Positions 16,922 to 25,346 of a stretch of DNA of 64,000 bases are shown in pieces. The notes below the pieces were generated by a model. The model ran no database searches, was not told where the DNA came from, and worked only from the letters and a program-made list of their open reading frames with translations. Position 1 is the first letter of the stretch, and the number at the start of each line of letters is the position of its first letter. The DNA lies in IMG/VR virus record IMGVR_UViG_3300010158_000028, positions 62,001-126,000 of that record; one strand, written 5' to 3'. This stretch comes from a virus. A program made the position numbers and the translations under genes.

Positions 16922-17188
16922 TTAGGCAAATGCAGCAGCACCCAACTCCTTATAAGCTGCAGCAACCATCTGACGATTAGGCGTACCTAAACGATAAACA
17001 GTGATAGTTTCACCGTTGGTTGTCTTTTTGCTATTGCGGTAGATACTATAACCCTCAGCACGTAATTCAGCAATGCGAGCAGAGAATCGCTCAATACCAT
17101 AACGGCTTTTAGCAACATTCTCAGTAATATCTTTACCAGTTTTGAAAAAGTCAAGTAGTTTTTCGTTTTGTGAACTATTTGATTTCAT
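16922..17188 (-). CDS. Small helix-turn-helix protein
   Basis: An 88-residue protein. Residues 8-52 (LLDFFKTGKDITENVAKSRY, then GIERFSARIAELRAEGYSIY) form a winged helix-turn-helix of the HTH_39 type; the wing continues as RNSKKTTNGETITVYRLG. The end is Ala-rich. Its role is probably DNA or RNA binding regulation. The gene is a complete one-gene unit: perfect sigma-70 promoter, 5' pseudoknot, GGAG ribosome site eight bases before ATG and strong terminator, implying abundant early expression and possibly control at the leader. The target is unknown. Confidence 0.8.
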   Translation of the reverse strand: MKSNSSQNEKLLDFFKTGKDITENVAKSRYGIERFSARIAELRAEGYSIYRNSKKTTNGETITVYRLGTPNRQMVAAAYKELGAAAFA

Positions 17189-17210
17189 AATAATACTCCA
17201 ATTTAGTTTT

Positions 17211-17253
17211 GTGTCGCAATTAAATTAAATTTACAGAGGCGACACTTCTCTGT
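17211..17253 (-). promoter_or_regulatory. H-type RNA pseudoknot in the HTH gene leader
   Basis: On the minus strand ACAGAG (17253-17248) pairs with CTCTGT (17238-17233). GTGTCGC (17245-17239), lying in that loop, pairs with GCGACAC (17217-17211). Loop 1 is AA, there is no base between the two stems, and loop 3 is a 15-base A/T tract. A 6+7 bp pseudoknot with one short loop is the architecture of the T4/T2 gene 32 autoregulatory leader. It would begin within a few bases of the transcript start and ends 22 bases before the ATG. Confidence 0.7.
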
Positions 17254-17264
17254 TAATTTCAACT

Positions 17265-17293
17265 ATTATACTATAATTATATAACAGTGTCAA
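17265..17293 (-). promoter_or_regulatory. Perfect sigma-70 promoter for the HTH gene
   Basis: Minus strand TTGACA (17293-17288), exactly 17 bases, TATAAT (17270-17265). Expected start near 17258, about 70 bases before the ATG. Confidence 0.9.
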
Positions 17294-17311
17294 CACTTTA
17301 ACAGGTAAATG

Positions 17312-18643
17312 TTATTGATTGCCATTAGTCCAAAGGTAATTGCTCTTGTTTATTACCAATCCAGAACTTAAAGTTTCAGCAACACTATCTGGTATAGTTG
17401 TCATAGTATTTGGTATAGTTGTCATAGTATTAGGTATTCCGGCAGGAGTTTGTTGAGCCGAATTCACTGCATTTGACATCTCTTCAGCCAAACTACTTTC
17501 AGGCACAACTGTTTCAATAGTAGGTTTTGCATCTTCATCAATCTTAGTATATAAATCTAAGAATGATCTTTTTGTATCTTCATCAAAACGATTCAAGCAT
17601 AATTCAATTGCCTTCATCTTATCATTAAAGACACCAAACGATTTAACAATATGTACCAAACGGCGAGTAGAGATAACTTCATCAGCACCACCTTCGGCAA
17701 ATGTTTTACGAATAATATCTGCCCATGTTACCAATTTATCTACAAATTCATTATCATCTTTACCAACAGATGACATTTCCTTAACTAAAATTTTCTTCTC
17801 TACTGAAACAGATGGCCACTCTTGTTCGATTGTAATCAAGAATCGTTCTAAAAATGCCTCATTCAATACATTAGTAAACATATAACGACCATCTTCAGAA
17901 CCTTTACCTTTAGTATTTGCAGTAGCAATTACAGTAAAACCTTCTGCAGGTGTTACTACTTCATTTTTCTTTTTCAATAAGAATGGTTTGCCTTCAAATA
18001 CACGCTGTAAACATGATAGATTAGCTGCACCATAATCAATCTCATCAATACACAAGACTGCACCTTGTCGTGCCGCAACTGTTACTGGACCATCACGCCA
18101 TTCCATCTGTCCATTAATCAATACATAGTTACCTAACAAATCACTTTCATCGGTTTCTGGTGTCATTGAAATACAAACAAACTTGCGACCAATCTTGGCA
18201 CATGCCTGTTCTGCCGACATTGTTTTACCATTACCCGATTGACCAGTAATCAATAACGGAAAGAATTGATTGGAACTTACAATATTTAATAAATCATTGA
18301 AGTGACCAAATGGTACAAAATTCTTATAAATTGAAGGTACTAAATTATTACTTTCCAAATCGGTAATAACATTAGTAATCCGATTGCCTTGTTTAACTTC
18401 TGTTACTGGTTCTTTTTTCATATTAACGACCTGTGCGACCATTTGCACTGTAGAATTATCGGTTGGTATTTTATATAGTCCACGCCCGATACGATAATCA
18501 TTACCTTTAATTAACCATTGTGGGAATTTGATATCGTTTTTTTGGCAAATCTCATGTATTTCAGGATGCGTTAATGCGGTCTTACCTGTTGCTAATGCCA
18601 ACTTAACAAACTTCTCACGTGCCTCAATTTTAATCTTACTCAT
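17312..18643 (-). CDS. cobS: MoxR/CobS-type AAA+ ATPase
   Basis: A 443-residue AAA+ protein. An N-terminal helical domain (residues 1-70, ending GNDYRIGRGLYKIP) precedes the ATPase: Walker A TGQSGNGKTMS near residue 135, then DESDLLGNYVLINGQMEWRDG, Walker B AVLCIDEIDYG, and sensor ATANTKGKG. This is the phage CobS family, named after the cobaltochelatase subunit but probably a MoxR-type remodelling ATPase. The tail contains a repeated NTMTTIP element. Its neighbour encodes a VWA protein, the usual partner of MoxR ATPases. It has its own early promoter. Confidence 0.85.
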   Translation of the reverse strand: MSKIKIEAREKFVKLALATGKTALTHPEIHEICQKNDIKFPQWLIKGNDYRIGRGLYKIPTDNSTVQMVAQVVNMKKEPVTEVKQGNRITNVITDLESNNLVPSIYKNFVPFGHFNDLLNIVSSNQFFPLLITGQSGNGKTMSAEQACAKIGRKFVCISMTPETDESDLLGNYVLINGQMEWRDGPVTVAARQGAVLCIDEIDYGAANLSCLQRVFEGKPFLLKKKNEVVTPAEGFTVIATANTKGKGSEDGRYMFTNVLNEAFLERFLITIEQEWPSVSVEKKILVKEMSSVGKDDNEFVDKLVTWADIIRKTFAEGGADEVISTRRLVHIVKSFGVFNDKMKAIELCLNRFDEDTKRSFLDLYTKIDEDAKPTIETVVPESSLAEEMSNAVNSAQQTPAGIPNTMTTIPNTMTTIPDSVAETLSSGLVINKSNYLWTNGNQ

Positions 18644-18675
18644 AATGTAAACTCCTTATCATTTAATATACAACT

Positions 18676-18704
18676 ATTATACTACGAATGATACCCAATG
18701 TCAA
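18676..18704 (-). promoter_or_regulatory. Perfect sigma-70 promoter for the CobS-type gene
   Basis: Minus strand TTGACA (18704-18699), 17 bases, TATAAT (18681-18676), followed by AGTTGTATATTAA, a start-region sequence also seen behind the promoter at 20989. AAGGAG precedes the ATG at 18643. Confidence 0.9.
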
Positions 18705-18733
18705 CCACTATTTTTACCATAAAAATCAACAAC

Positions 18734-20962
18734 TTATGCAGCGATTCTCTCAATAAACCGTGTTGCCAAGACTCTATTAGACTGTTTTGCCTTATTTAAC
18801 TTAGAAAATGCAGTCTTTAACTTACCGGCAGTAAAATCACCCTCAACTTTTAATTCTTCATTACCAATCAAAGCATCATTACCACCACGAATAATATAGA
18901 AAGCATCATAACCAGTATTGTAAGATATAACAAAATTATCTTTTTTCATATCTTTTACTAGTTTATCTAACATTTCTTCACGTTGACGGTATTGTGATTC
19001 TGGATTTAATTTTTTTGCCATATCATCAACATCAAGACCACCTTCATATCTGTAATCACTTAAGAAAAAACTACGACTAGGTTTCTTTGTGATATAGAAT
19101 CCAAAGATTTTAGTATTAGTGGTTTTTGAAAACCAATCAAATATAACAGCACGTAATGAATGATTATTATCCATCTTCTTTTGATATTTTGTTTTCTTAT
19201 CTTGAATAATTACATTTTGTGTAATTGCACAGAATCTTTTAGAACTATCTTCTTGAACATATCTATTAGTCCAATCGGCATCACCATCATGCACAATACA
19301 TAAATTTACTAAATCTAAATTGTGTCTTTTACGAAATTCATTAACTGGATCACGTAATGCAACCATTGATTCTGTTAAAGGTGTATTAGATAATCCTTCA
19401 GATTTTGGAAGAAAATATTCTTTATCATTTTGATATACTTTCTTTAACATCAAAATATTCTTAACACATTTTAAATATTCAGAACTACTCATACTAGAAT
19501 TCAAATATTCACGTAAAAATACTTCTTCAAATGCTATATCATTATCATTTTTAATAAATGATTTTTCTTTACATGATGCATCGTTTAATCTGAAACTATT
19601 ACCAGTATCATACATACGACCAGTAATGTCATTACCAAATCCATATACAACAAATGGAATGTTTACTTTCTTACAGAACATACTTAAAATTAAAATCTGT
19701 TCTAATGATGCTGCCATATTATAACTCATACTACCAGAACGGTCTAATAATAATACTAAACCATGTGATTTACCTTTAGGCAATTGCATCATCTTACGGA
19801 AAATATTATCATCTAATTTGTATTTGTAGATACTGTTAATATCAATATCACCAGTATTAGATATTTTCTTTTTAGCAAATGATTTGGCAGCTTTACGCAT
19901 TTCAAATTCTTTTGCTAACAATGAGATATATCGGTCATTCTTATTCTTGAATTCTCTCAATTCAGTCTCAGGATTATAATTAAGAGGTTCAAAAACTTTT
20001 GGTGTTAAGAATTCATGAACACGTTTTGCTGATGTAAAGATACCTTTAGGATTTGCAGTAGGAATATTCACATAGATATATTCTTTACATTTTTCATCTA
20101 ATAATGATGCTTCATTATTGCGAAAGTTTTGGTCAGTTTCACATATAGGTTCAAAATCGGGATCATATTGGTCTGCCATTGAACCTTTAGATTCTTTGAA
20201 ACGATTAGGTGTATTGCCATCTTCTTCGCTTTCACCATCTTCTTCAGATTGTTCATTAGAAGGTATTGTAGTAGTTCTTTCTTTACCATCTTCAACATCA
20301 TCAAATTCTAGATCATCTGAAAAATCAGAATCAAATCCTTCATGACTACCAAATTCATTGGTAAAATTACTAAAAGTATTTTCTTGTTTATCTTGTTGTT
20401 CTTTTTTAGAATAACCAAATAATTCTTCAGCAACACGGACAACATCTTCCCATGTTTCACACTTTTCTACTTTATTTAATAATTCAGTTTCAGTTTCAGT
20501 AAAAGTAATACCCAAAAATGTACCACCTTTTGTATAAAGATTAATCTTATCAATAAAAGGTAATGTATTAACATCTTGATTTTTAATACCAAAAAAATCT
20601 TTATCAATTAATTGTTTATAAGCATTGATAAATGATTTTTTAAGACCAGGATAACGCCGTTTGATTTTCTTTTCAATACGAGCATCTTCAACAACATTCA
20701 AAAATGTTTTAAAGTTTTTAGATTGACTCTCAATAATTGCATCATGCCAACCTTCTTCAGGTGTTTCCAATGCATGACCAACTTCATGACCCATCAATAA
20801 ATCATAAAGATCACCACTCATATCAGTCCAAATAGGACAATTCAATACACGGGTTTTCAGATTAAACGATGCAGTTTGAATTTTAGCATGTTGAACCGTG
20901 ATGTTTTCAGTGGCAAGTAACTTTGCTAATTGTGATTTTGATTCGGTAGAATAGTTTTCCAT
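18734..20962 (-). CDS. Metallopeptidase-like and VWA domain protein (CobT-like)
   Basis: A 742-residue protein. The start at 20962 follows GAGAGAG; an upstream in-frame start would lie against the -10 element. The N-terminus has GHEVGHALETPEEGWHDA (HExxH zinc site near residue 60), with NVVEDARIEKKI downstream as a likely third-ligand segment. An acidic linker (residues about 210-270) leads to a VWA domain with MIDAS motif LLDRSGSMS near 400 and VHDGDADW later. It pairs with the MoxR/CobS ATPase next door. Cyanophage relatives are annotated as peptidase or CobT-like. Substrate and role are unknown. Confidence 0.75.
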   Translation of the reverse strand: MENYSTESKSQLAKLLATENITVQHAKIQTASFNLKTRVLNCPIWTDMSGDLYDLLMGHEVGHALETPEEGWHDAIIESQSKNFKTFLNVVEDARIEKKIKRRYPGLKKSFINAYKQLIDKDFFGIKNQDVNTLPFIDKINLYTKGGTFLGITFTETETELLNKVEKCETWEDVVRVAEELFGYSKKEQQDKQENTFSNFTNEFGSHEGFDSDFSDDLEFDDVEDGKERTTTIPSNEQSEEDGESEEDGNTPNRFKESKGSMADQYDPDFEPICETDQNFRNNEASLLDEKCKEYIYVNIPTANPKGIFTSAKRVHEFLTPKVFEPLNYNPETELREFKNKNDRYISLLAKEFEMRKAAKSFAKKKISNTGDIDINSIYKYKLDDNIFRKMMQLPKGKSHGLVLLLDRSGSMSYNMAASLEQILILSMFCKKVNIPFVVYGFGNDITGRMYDTGNSFRLNDASCKEKSFIKNDNDIAFEEVFLREYLNSSMSSSEYLKCVKNILMLKKVYQNDKEYFLPKSEGLSNTPLTESMVALRDPVNEFRKRHNLDLVNLCIVHDGDADWTNRYVQEDSSKRFCAITQNVIIQDKKTKYQKKMDNNHSLRAVIFDWFSKTTNTKIFGFYITKKPSRSFFLSDYRYEGGLDVDDMAKKLNPESQYRQREEMLDKLVKDMKKDNFVISYNTGYDAFYIIRGGNDALIGNEELKVEGDFTAGKLKTAFSKLNKAKQSNRVLATRFIERIAA

Positions 20963-20988
20963 ATGACTCTCTCTATTAATATACAATC

Positions 20989-21016
20989 ATTATACACTAA
21001 CCGAATCAAATGTCAA
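20989..21016 (-). promoter_or_regulatory. Sigma-70 promoter for the VWA/metallopeptidase gene
   Basis: Minus strand TTGACA (21016-21011), 16 bases, TATAAT (20994-20989), followed by GATTGTATATTAATAGAGAG. It sets the start of the gene at 20962. Confidence 0.85.
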
Positions 21017-21036
21017 GCGTTTTATAAGTTATTGAT

Positions 21037-21864
21037 TTAAAAGAACTTTTCCAATCCAGAACTTTTCTTCCAATAGTTTGGCCTATTGTTCCAGCATGAT
21101 GTATGCACTTTTTCATACCCATAAACTCGCAAAGTTTCATTAAATAACCGACTCATATCTTTACCAGTATATGTTATGTTCTTATAGTAATACTCATTAA
21201 AGTGACCGATAGCTCTGGCAGTAAATGCGTTTGCTATCAAAAAGTATTTAGGATCACAATGTTTAATAATATCTAACAGATGTTCAATTGGTCTTTGGAA
21301 ATGTTCAAAGTATTCGGATGCAAATATTAGATCGGCTTTTGTATTGGTGTAATCTTGTATTATTGAAAAGTCATATTGATTACCTAATTCTGTTGCCATC
21401 TTATATTGACTACTTCCTTCGATGTTTGTTCCATATACTTTACATTCAGGAAAAGTCTCTTTAAATCCAACAGTTGTATATCCAAAACCACAACCTAAAT
21501 CCATTATAGTAGATATTCCTCTAATATCATCTACTATACTTTTATCAAATAAAGAATCTTTCTTACTGATATCTTTTATATATCTTCTGGAATATTTTAC
21601 CCAACACAACCAAACTTCACAAAAATAATAAGGACTTGAATAAACAGAATATGCAGGATCATTTGTTTCAAGAGAATCATACCAAATTTTTTGTAAATCT
21701 AACATCTCTTGAATATCTGGATCATTAACTTCTGCACCATCGTGTTTTTTTATAAAGTTTAAAGTAATATTATATGCACGATTAATATCAATCTCTGCAT
21801 ACTTTGCACAGTTTTGTAGATATGTATTTAATGAACTCTTTGATATCTCATTAAGAATACTCAT
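21037..21864 (-). CDS. SAM-dependent methyltransferase (class I)
   Basis: A 275-residue protein. A helical N-terminal region precedes the Rossmann methyltransferase core: motif I IMDLGCGFGYTTVGF (residues 120-134), an acidic end of strand 2 at VYGTNIEGS, and motif IV-like ADLIFASEYFEHFQRP. The C-terminal part has CWNNRPNYWKK. No DNA base-specific NPPY/DPPY motif is seen, so sugar, small-molecule or protein methylation is as likely as DNA. It overlaps the upstream glycosyltransferase by four bases, suggesting a joint pathway. Confidence 0.75.
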   Translation of the reverse strand: MSILNEISKSSLNTYLQNCAKYAEIDINRAYNITLNFIKKHDGAEVNDPDIQEMLDLQKIWYDSLETNDPAYSVYSSPYYFCEVWLCWVKYSRRYIKDISKKDSLFDKSIVDDIRGISTIMDLGCGFGYTTVGFKETFPECKVYGTNIEGSSQYKMATELGNQYDFSIIQDYTNTKADLIFASEYFEHFQRPIEHLLDIIKHCDPKYFLIANAFTARAIGHFNEYYYKNITYTGKDMSRLFNETLRVYGYEKVHTSCWNNRPNYWKKSSGLEKFF

Positions 21865-22697
21865 GGTTTATAATTCTTTATTAATTTCATACCGTAGTTG
21901 TTTACTTTATCTTGTAATTCAATACCATGTTTAAATCTTAATTTGTTTTTCTTGAATGGATTGTAATCAACAAAATGATGCCAACGATCAAATCTCCAAA
22001 CTAATTTTGTAACATCTGGATGCATATCAACAAGCATCTGTGATTTCTTTAGTGTACCTTCTTTGGCATAAAACTCTTCAGTATTACCACCACCTAATGT
22101 TTGTGTTGCGGCTTTACCTTGTAGAAAAGCATTGAACTGAACTGTGCAATCACCATCTTTCAATACACGTAAACAAATATCAGTATCTTCATTATATCTA
22201 CCACGCCATCTATGTTTACATTCATTATCAATTAACAATACAGAATAAATTCTGGTATTTGTAACGAATGGTGGATATTTAGAATTTGGTGCTATAAAAA
22301 ATCTATATTGAAAGCCTGAGATAGGAACATTCTCATATCTATCAACAAAATCTTCTGCAGCTTTAAATATGGCACCAGTCTCTACACGAACTCGTTCATT
22401 TTTCTGCAAACGATAAAAATCTGATATATTATCATCTAATACCCAATGTCTCTTTGCACCCAATTTAATTGCATGATCCCAACACCAATTTCTAGCACGA
22501 CCAGGACCATCACCATGATTACTGAATGGCAATACTAATACTTTTGCCGGATCAATCACTGCACAATATGCATCATAGTCTTGTGGTTCAACTGCAATGT
22601 AATATGGAACTTTCATCCGTTCTAATGACCTGCTTGTCAGTCTACTATCGGCTCTTCCTTTAGAAACAATATAGACTGGATAACTCGGATTATGCAT
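21861..22697 (-). CDS. TET-associated-type glycosyltransferase
   Basis: A 278-residue protein with the pattern of phage TET-associated (TAGT) glycosyltransferases: YPVYIVSKGRADSRLTSRSL at the start, YYIAVEPQDYDAYC, the arginine-asparagine turn GPGRARNWCWDHA, metal site HWVLDDNISDF (DD at 88-89) and RYNEDTDICLRVLKDG. Family members are linked to glycosylating modified pyrimidines in phage DNA. No hydroxymethylase is in this window, so DNA as the acceptor is only an inference. A ribosome site GAGG/GGAG lies before the ATG, and the gene is coupled to the methyltransferase. Confidence 0.65.
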   Translation of the reverse strand: MHNPSYPVYIVSKGRADSRLTSRSLERMKVPYYIAVEPQDYDAYCAVIDPAKVLVLPFSNHGDGPGRARNWCWDHAIKLGAKRHWVLDDNISDFYRLQKNERVRVETGAIFKAAEDFVDRYENVPISGFQYRFFIAPNSKYPPFVTNTRIYSVLLIDNECKHRWRGRYNEDTDICLRVLKDGDCTVQFNAFLQGKAATQTLGGGNTEEFYAKEGTLKKSQMLVDMHPDVTKLVWRFDRWHHFVDYNPFKKNKLRFKHGIELQDKVNNYGMKLIKNYKP

Positions 22698-22702
22698 ATC
22701 AA

Positions 22703-23059
22703 TTACTCCTCAATCCATCTCTTTAATGAATTAGCATCTCTATCTAATTTAGGATACCATATACTTTTAGTTTTCTCTGATAGATTTTGTTCAACCAATT
22801 TAGCAAATTCTTTATAATCTTCTTCATCTCTAAAGTGTAGATAGATTGTTTTGTATGGTGGATTATTATCTTGGTCAAATTCCGGCATACCTTTCCAGTG
22901 TTTTTTCCATGAATTGGGATTCTCATATACTTGTTCAACTGTAGTCTCTTCTTCTAGACCTAAAATACCAGTAACACCTTTTGATACATTACTCTTACCA
23001 ATAAAATTATCATACTCACCAGATTCTTCAACTTCTACTTTTAATTCATTCTCACTCAT
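22703..23059 (-). CDS. Conserved phage protein, 118 residues (TKSIWYPK family)
   Basis: An acidic N-terminus (residues 1-60) is followed by a compact domain: WKKHWKGMPEFDQ, KTIYLHFRDEEDYKEFAKLV and EKTKSIWYPKLDRD. This second half is widely conserved in phage proteins, often next to DNA-modification or ParB-like genes, but I know of no assigned activity. It overlaps the deformylase gene by four bases and leads into the TAGT-type glycosyltransferase. Confidence 0.6.
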   Translation of the reverse strand: MSENELKVEVEESGEYDNFIGKSNVSKGVTGILGLEEETTVEQVYENPNSWKKHWKGMPEFDQDNNPPYKTIYLHFRDEEDYKEFAKLVEQNLSEKTKSIWYPKLDRDANSLKRWIEE

Positions 23060-23637
23060 AACATTTTCTCCATCTTCTTAAACTTTCGGATCAATTTCTT
23101 TTGTTTATCTTGTGCCATCTTTAATGCCAATGAACCAACATGTTTAGTAAACAACATACCTTCCATGTGATCCATTTCATGTTGGAAACATTGAGCAGTA
23201 ACACCATCAAAATCTACTGACTTTTGCTCACCCAATTCTGTATAGTATACTACTTTTATTGATTCGTGTCTAGCAACATTTAAAGTTAAACCAGGAAAAC
23301 TTAAACATCCTTCTCTCATTCTATTAACTTTACCAGTTTCAACAATTTTTGGGTTAATGCAAACTATCTGGAAATTTTCATTACCAATAATAAAAACTCT
23401 TTCTTTAATACCACATTGATTGGCAGAAATACCGATACCACCATATAGTTTCATTGTCATCTTCAATCGTTTAATTAAAGTGGACATATAATGATTTGGT
23501 AATGATGTTTCATCATATTCCGGTATCGGTGCATTTAATACTTTATGTGCGGTATCAACTAATGGTAATGGAAGAATCTCTTCTTCTTTTTGTGTTTGTA
23601 TTCCTGAACCAGTATCAATCGTTAAAAATTCACTCAT
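23056..23637 (-). CDS. def: Peptide deformylase
   Basis: A 193-residue metalloenzyme that removes the formyl group from new protein N-termini. All three signature motifs are intact: GIGISANQ (67-74), EGCLSFPG (109-116, metal Cys 111) and QHEMDHMEG (metal His 153 and 157, catalytic Glu 154). A basic C-terminal helix KKLIRKFKKMEKML follows. Phage deformylases are typically short; this one has an N-terminal extension of some 20 residues. It sits between gp46 and the 118-residue gene with four-base overlaps on both sides. Confidence 0.93.
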   Translation of the reverse strand: MSEFLTIDTGSGIQTQKEEEILPLPLVDTAHKVLNAPIPEYDETSLPNHYMSTLIKRLKMTMKLYGGIGISANQCGIKERVFIIGNENFQIVCINPKIVETGKVNRMREGCLSFPGLTLNVARHESIKVVYYTELGEQKSVDFDGVTAQCFQHEMDHMEGMLFTKHVGSLALKMAQDKQKKLIRKFKKMEKML

Positions 23638-25346
23638 TTTGCTATCCTTGAAAAATTATTTACCTTCTCAAATTTAATTACTGACCTAAACTTATCTTGT
23701 AATATATCGCCTTTATGACTGATTACAAATAAATTTACATCTTCTAACATATGTAGGATGTTCATTAAATACTCTGTGCCATTTGCATCTAAACTAGAAT
23801 CAAATATTTCATCTAATATTAACAGATTAGTATTTGCAGAATTCTTTAACTTTGCAATTGTTCTCCATGTTAACATCAATGCCATATCAATTCTTTGTTT
23901 CTCACCTTCACTAAATGATTCATAACTAAATGCATCACGGTGTCTTGATTTAATTGTTTCTTTGAATGATTCATCTAAATTAAAATTAACAAAGAAGTCA
24001 AATGTGGCAAGATGTTTGTTTACAACTTTATTAATAACGGGTAGATATTGTTTGATAATTTTAGTTTTAATACCAGTATCTTTTAGTAGACCTGAAGCGG
24101 CTTCATAATATGTTTTTTCATCAATCAATTCTTTCTTCTTTTGTAGAATTATTTCTAATTCATTATTCAATTCATTTAACTTAGTATTCTCTGCATCCAA
24201 ATTATCATGATTAATTTTCAATGATTCAATCTGTGATTTTAGTTTTGCAATATACTTGTTTGTTTCTGTAATAGAAGTTGTGTTGGTGGCATTATTAATT
24301 TGTAATTTCTGTATTTCTTTTTGTTTTACTGTAATCTCATTTAGTCGTTCTTGTTCTGCCAATAGTTTTTCTTCTAATACTTTCAATCCAGATTCTATTT
24401 CGGTAACTCTATCATTATTCTCTTTGATTTGTTGTTCTTTAAACCCCAAGGCAATTTCTTGCTTACAGGTTGGACAATTATCATTCTGTTCAAAGAAACT
24501 GATATCAGTCTTATATTTGGATAAGTTGTTCTCAATCTGCGATTCAATTTTAGTAAATTTCTTGAGTCTAGTCTCGACTTCAATTTTGTTTTCCACGTCG
24601 GTTTGTAATATGTTGATTGAGTTGGATGTTTGTTGTATTTTTTCTTGTAACTCAAGTATGTCAGTATTATACAATTTGATTTGATTATCATATTCTTCTA
24701 CCTTCTCATCATTAGTTTTTTGTATACTCTTAATATGAGTATTCTGGATTTCAATCTTTGCTTCTACAATTTGTAACTTAGAATTGTTTTCAACAACATG
24801 ATCTTTGTTACCAGACATCTTCTCTTTCAATACAGTATTCATTGTAGAAAAGATTTGTATGTCTAGTAAATCTTCAATGATAGACCTACGATCAGATGCA
24901 GATAACTGCATGAATGGCACGAATGATGCAGAACCTAATATAACAATCTGTGTAAATGATTTATAATTTAATTTTAGAATAAACTTCTCTAAGTATTCTT
25001 GATAATCTCTACTTGCGGCATCCTGATTCAGTAAATCGCCATCTTGATATATTTCAAAGATGTTAGGTTTTATGCCACGAATAATTTTATATTTTTTATT
25101 ACCAATATCAAATTCACATTCAGTAACACAATCTTTTTGATTGATGGCATTAATCAGTTGTGGTTTGTTAATACTTCTAAATGCTTTACCAAATAGAGTA
25201 AAACACAATGCATCAAGCATCGTGGATTTACCCGCACCATTAGAACCAATAATTAATGTATTAGACGATCTTTGAAAATCAATCTCGGTATAATAATTAC
25301 CAGTGCTAATAAAGTTCTTATATCTAACTTTTTTAAATACAATCAT
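23634..25346 (-). CDS. 46: Recombination endonuclease subunit gp46 (Rad50-like)
   Basis: A 570-residue SMC/Rad50-type ATPase. Walker A GSNGAGKS lies near residues 33-40; two long coiled-coil arms flank the zinc hook NDNCPTCKQEI (near residue 288). The signature motif appears as SFSEGEKQRIDMAL and Walker B as LLILDEIFDSSLD, then the H-loop VISHKG. With gp47 it resects double-strand ends for recombination-dependent replication and host DNA degradation. Its start overlaps the gp47 stop at 25346; a promoter-like site inside gene 47 may add expression. Confidence 0.95.
   Translation of the reverse strand: MIVFKKVRYKNFISTGNYYTEIDFQRSSNTLIIGSNGAGKSTMLDALCFTLFGKAFRSINKPQLINAINQKDCVTECEFDIGNKKYKIIRGIKPNIFEIYQDGDLLNQDAASRDYQEYLEKFILKLNYKSFTQIVILGSASFVPFMQLSASDRRSIIEDLLDIQIFSTMNTVLKEKMSGNKDHVVENNSKLQIVEAKIEIQNTHIKSIQKTNDEKVEEYDNQIKLYNTDILELQEKIQQTSNSINILQTDVENKIEVETRLKKFTKIESQIENNLSKYKTDISFFEQNDNCPTCKQEIALGFKEQQIKENNDRVTEIESGLKVLEEKLLAEQERLNEITVKQKEIQKLQINNATNTTSITETNKYIAKLKSQIESLKINHDNLDAENTKLNELNNELEIILQKKKELIDEKTYYEAASGLLKDTGIKTKIIKQYLPVINKVVNKHLATFDFFVNFNLDESFKETIKSRHRDAFSYESFSEGEKQRIDMALMLTWRTIAKLKNSANTNLLILDEIFDSSLDANGTEYLMNILHMLEDVNLFVISHKGDILQDKFRSVIKFEKVNNFSRIAK

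Noticed and set aside
24256-24684. Plus-strand Cys/Ser-rich frame opposite gene 46
   Set aside because: Shadow of the coiled-coil arms of gp46, with no leader signals.
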